From assembly GCA_051659505.1 (NCBI GenBank), contig JBOFOQ010000068.1, forward strand, positions 1 to 32,767: a stretch of 32,767 nt of DNA, given 5' to 3'. Each line of letters begins with the position of its first letter. Position 1 is the stretch's first letter. Shown in pieces: positions 30,748 through 32,767 of the stretch. The position numbers and the translations under genes are program-made. The DNA is from JAGNZR01 sp051659505. GTDB taxonomy: Bacteria > Fusobacteriota > Fusobacteriia > Fusobacteriales > Fusobacteriaceae. The notes under the pieces are model-generated. The model was not told the DNA's origin. It searched no databases and worked only from the letters and a program-made list of their open reading frames with translations.

Positions 30748-32208
30748 GTGAATTCAAAATTAATAAAAAATTATTTGTTTAATGTTATTATTATTTTTAT
30801 AAATATAATTTTTCCTATTCTAGTCTTTCCTTATGCTTCTAGAATACTGTTACCAACACAGTATGGGAAATATTCTTTTGCTATATCAATAACTAGCTAC
30901 TTTATAGCTATTGCAAATTTAGGGGTGCAATCTTATGGTGTAAGGGAATTATCAAAAATAAATAAAGAAAACTTAATAGAACTCAAAAATAAATTTAGTG
31001 AAATTTTAGCGATTACAGTTATATCCAGTATAGGTAGTTCTATATTGTTTGTTATAACTATTTTATATTTTAAAATTTTAAGAATAGAGTTAGAATTGTA
31101 TTTAATAATAGGAACTACAGTTCTGCTTAGCTTTATGAATTTAGATTATTTTTTTGTTGCTATGGAAAATCACCGAAGAAGAACCATGAGATTGCTTATA
31201 ACAAGAAGTATTTCTCTAATATTTTTATTTATATTAGTTAAAAATCCTGAGGATTACATTATTTTTACAAGTGTAATGATTTTGCCAGAAATAATAGTAA
31301 AAATAATGGATATATTTTCAGTTAGAAAATATATAAGTTTAAAATTAAGTTTTCCTTGTTTAAAAAAACATATAAAGCCACTTTTAATAATATTTTTTTT
31401 TATTTTTTCTCAAACAATATATATGAATTTGGATTCAACTATGTTAGGTGCGATAATTGGAAATAAAAGTGTGGGATTATATGCTGTAGCAGTAAAAATG
31501 ACTAAAATAGTGCTTCCATTAGTTAGTTCTTTAGGTCTTGTACTAACTCCTAGAATAATTAAAAATATAGCTGACAAAAATGAAGAAAGCTTTTTTAAAG
31601 ATATGGATTTAAACTTAAATTTCATTTTTTTCATAACTGTTCCCGCTATTTTTTCTATGCTAATATTGGCTAATAATATGATAGAGATTTTATCGGGACA
31701 AGATTATAGAGATTCGATAACATCTATGAGAGTTATGTTACCGATTATATTTTTTATAAGTATAAGTGGTTTTATCTCTTCGCAAATTTTAATCCCTACA
31801 AATAATGAGAAAAAAATTTTAAAAATATCAGTAATAGGTCTGCTAATAAATTTTATATTAAATTTATTATTAATTAAAAAGTATGGAATATTAGGAGCAG
31901 GAATTGCAACATTAATGGCAGAATTTTTTGTAATGTTTTTCAGAATAAGAGAAATGGAGAAGATTTTTTCGACATATAAAATATTTTCAGCTAAGAGGAT
32001 TATTTATATATTAGCTGGAGTTATATCTTTTGTATCAGGAGTAATAGTTAAAAAAGTTATTTCTATAGAAAATATATATATAGAATTTGTTTTTGTTTTT
32101 ATTTTTTACAGTATTTTGTATATTTTTATATTGATATGGAAAAAAGAATATTTTGTAATTAAATTTATAACTTATTTTAAAAATAAATTTGTAGGAGGAG
32201 AACTATGA
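30748..32208 (+). CDS. Polysaccharide flippase (Wzx-like, MOP superfamily)
   Basis: The 486-residue membrane protein has about 12 to 14 hydrophobic spans. The start resembles Wzx/O-antigen flippases: NVIIIFINIIFPILVFPYAS, then GKYSFAISITSYF and GVQSYGVREL. Internal pairs of charged residues (MENHRRRTMR, MADKNEESFF-type loops) separate the spans. It should move a lipid-linked glycan across the inner membrane. The start is GTG at 30748 after AAGGAGAG. Its stop overlaps the tagD start by four bases (ATGA), so the two are coupled. It sits between CDP-glycerol genes. Confidence 0.88.
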   Translation: MNSKLIKNYLFNVIIIFINIIFPILVFPYASRILLPTQYGKYSFAISITSYFIAIANLGVQSYGVRELSKINKENLIELKNKFSEILAITVISSIGSSILFVITILYFKILRIELELYLIIGTTVLLSFMNLDYFFVAMENHRRRTMRLLITRSISLIFLFILVKNPEDYIIFTSVMILPEIIVKIMDIFSVRKYISLKLSFPCLKKHIKPLLIIFFFIFSQTIYMNLDSTMLGAIIGNKSVGLYAVAVKMTKIVLPLVSSLGLVLTPRIIKNIADKNEESFFKDMDLNLNFIFFITVPAIFSMLILANNMIEILSGQDYRDSITSMRVMLPIIFFISISGFISSQILIPTNNEKKILKISVIGLLINFILNLLLIKKYGILGAGIATLMAEFFVMFFRIREMEKIFSTYKIFSAKRIIYILAGVISFVSGVIVKKVISIENIYIEFVFVFIFYSILYIFILIWKKEYFVIKFITYFKNKFVGGEL

Positions 32209-32594
32209 AAAAGGTAATAACATATGGAACTTTTGACTTGTTACATTGGGGACACATTCACTTGTTAAAACGAGCGAAAGAATTAGGAGATTATTTGATA
32301 GTTGCCCTATCTTCAGATGAATTTAATGAACTTAAGCATAAAGAATCTTATCATTCTTATGAAGAGCGAAAATTGATACTTGAATCCATAAAATATGTAG
32401 ATCAAGTTATTCCTGAAGAAACTTGGGAACAAAAAAAAGAAGATGTAAAAAAATATGGTATAGATATTTTTGTTATGGGGAATGATTGGAAAGGTGAGTT
32501 TGATTTTTTAAAAAAAAGTTGTGAAGTTATATATTTAGAGAGAACAAAAGGTATATCAACTAGTAAAATAAAGATTGATTTGAAAGAAAAATAA
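32205..32594 (+). CDS. tagD: Glycerol-3-phosphate cytidylyltransferase
   Basis: The 129-residue enzyme makes CDP-glycerol from CTP and glycerol 3-phosphate. The nucleotidyltransferase HxGH motif is H14WGH17 in YGTFDLLHWGHIHLL, and the second signature is R113TKGISTS120. Length matches TagD. It overlaps the flippase gene by ATGA and would supply CDP-glycerol to the transferase encoded at 29580. GGAGGAG precedes the ATG. Confidence 0.94.
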   Translation: MKKVITYGTFDLLHWGHIHLLKRAKELGDYLIVALSSDEFNELKHKESYHSYEERKLILESIKYVDQVIPEETWEQKKEDVKKYGIDIFVMGNDWKGEFDFLKKSCEVIYLERTKGISTSKIKIDLKEK

Positions 32595-32622
32595 AAATAA
32601 AACAAAAGAATAAAAAAAAGTG

Positions 32623-32651
32623 TTGACGAAAAATAACATCTATGATATTAT
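32623..32651 (+). promoter_or_regulatory. Very strong promoter, probably for a stable-RNA operon
   Basis: TTGACG (32623-32628), a 17-base spacer and TATTAT (32646-32651) with TG at 32643-32644 give an extended -10 promoter, 5 of 6 at both boxes. An A-rich tract (32591-32619) precedes it like an UP element. Nothing downstream in the window is coding. Confidence 0.82.
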
Positions 32652-32654
32652 TTA

Positions 32655-32767
32655 TCTTGTCCACAAGGAAAAGCTTGTTGGGCACAAAAAGGACATTAAC
32701 AACAGAATAGAGAAGAAAAAAAGTTCTTGAAAAAGAACAATGTCAAAACTCAGTAAGTTTGAAAAAA
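32655..32767 (+). other. Untranslated structured leader running to the window edge
   Basis: No ORF with a ribosome-binding site is seen. CCACAAG (32661-32667) can pair with CTTGTTGG (32674-32681) with one bulge. GTTCTT (32723-32728) pairs perfectly with AAGAAC (32733-32738) around a GAAA tetraloop. The GTTCTT(G)AAA string resembles a boxA-type element. It fits an rRNA leader; the mature RNA would start beyond the edge. Confidence 0.5.

Noticed and set aside
1..32767. CRISPR array, insertion sequence or tRNA gene
   Set aside because: No spaced direct repeats, transposase frame or cloverleaf was seen on either strand.

Overview
This window is an AT-rich bacterial chromosome segment. AGA-dominated arginine codons, strong GGAGG ribosome-binding sites, a reverse rubrerythrin and the overall gene set suggest a member of the Fusobacteriota (Fusobacterium or a close relative). 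This assignment is inferred from gene content and style; no 16S rRNA is inside the window.

Bases 1-16460 hold the translation superoperon. The tail of tuf ends in a terminator. A new promoter then opens the S10-spc cluster: rpsJ, a 195-base structured gap, then rplC-rplD-rplW-rplB-rpsS-rplV-rpsC-rplP-rpmC-rpsQ-rplN-rplX-rplE-rpsN-rpsH-rplF-rplR-rpsE-rpmD-rplO-secY, closed by a strong terminator. adk and map follow from a separate weak promoter. A near-consensus promoter then drives the alpha operon infA-rpmJ-[structured leader]-rpsM-rpsK-rpsD-rpoA-rplQ, which ends in another terminator.

Bases 16460-23650 are single-gene units, mostly with their own promoter and terminator: a one-domain rhodanese, a 940-residue membrane-anchored M16 metallopeptidase (minus strand), a dicarboxylate/amino-acid symporter with a 12-base in-frame repeat at its start, comM (minus strand) and reverse rubrerythrin.

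Bases 23650-25861 hold the most interesting element. A 23-codon ORF with an excellent ribosome-binding site and five consecutive tyrosine codons lies upstream of tyrS. Between them are three mutually exclusive copies of one 9-base pairing element and an intrinsic terminator. This has the architecture of ribosome-mediated transcription attenuation by tyrosine supply, with five pairing segments. A small GNAT-like gene is coupled to tyrS and would share the control.

Bases 25861-28364 carry nth (endonuclease III, a 4Fe-4S enzyme) followed by nifS and nifU-type Fe-S assembly genes. Bases 28380-32594 carry dacA and a surface-polymer cluster: a CDP-glycerol glycerophosphotransferase-like enzyme, a Wzx-type flippase and glycerol-3-phosphate cytidylyltransferase. 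The window ends in a very strong promoter and a structured untranslated leader that probably belongs to a stable-RNA (rRNA or tRNA) operon just beyond the edge.
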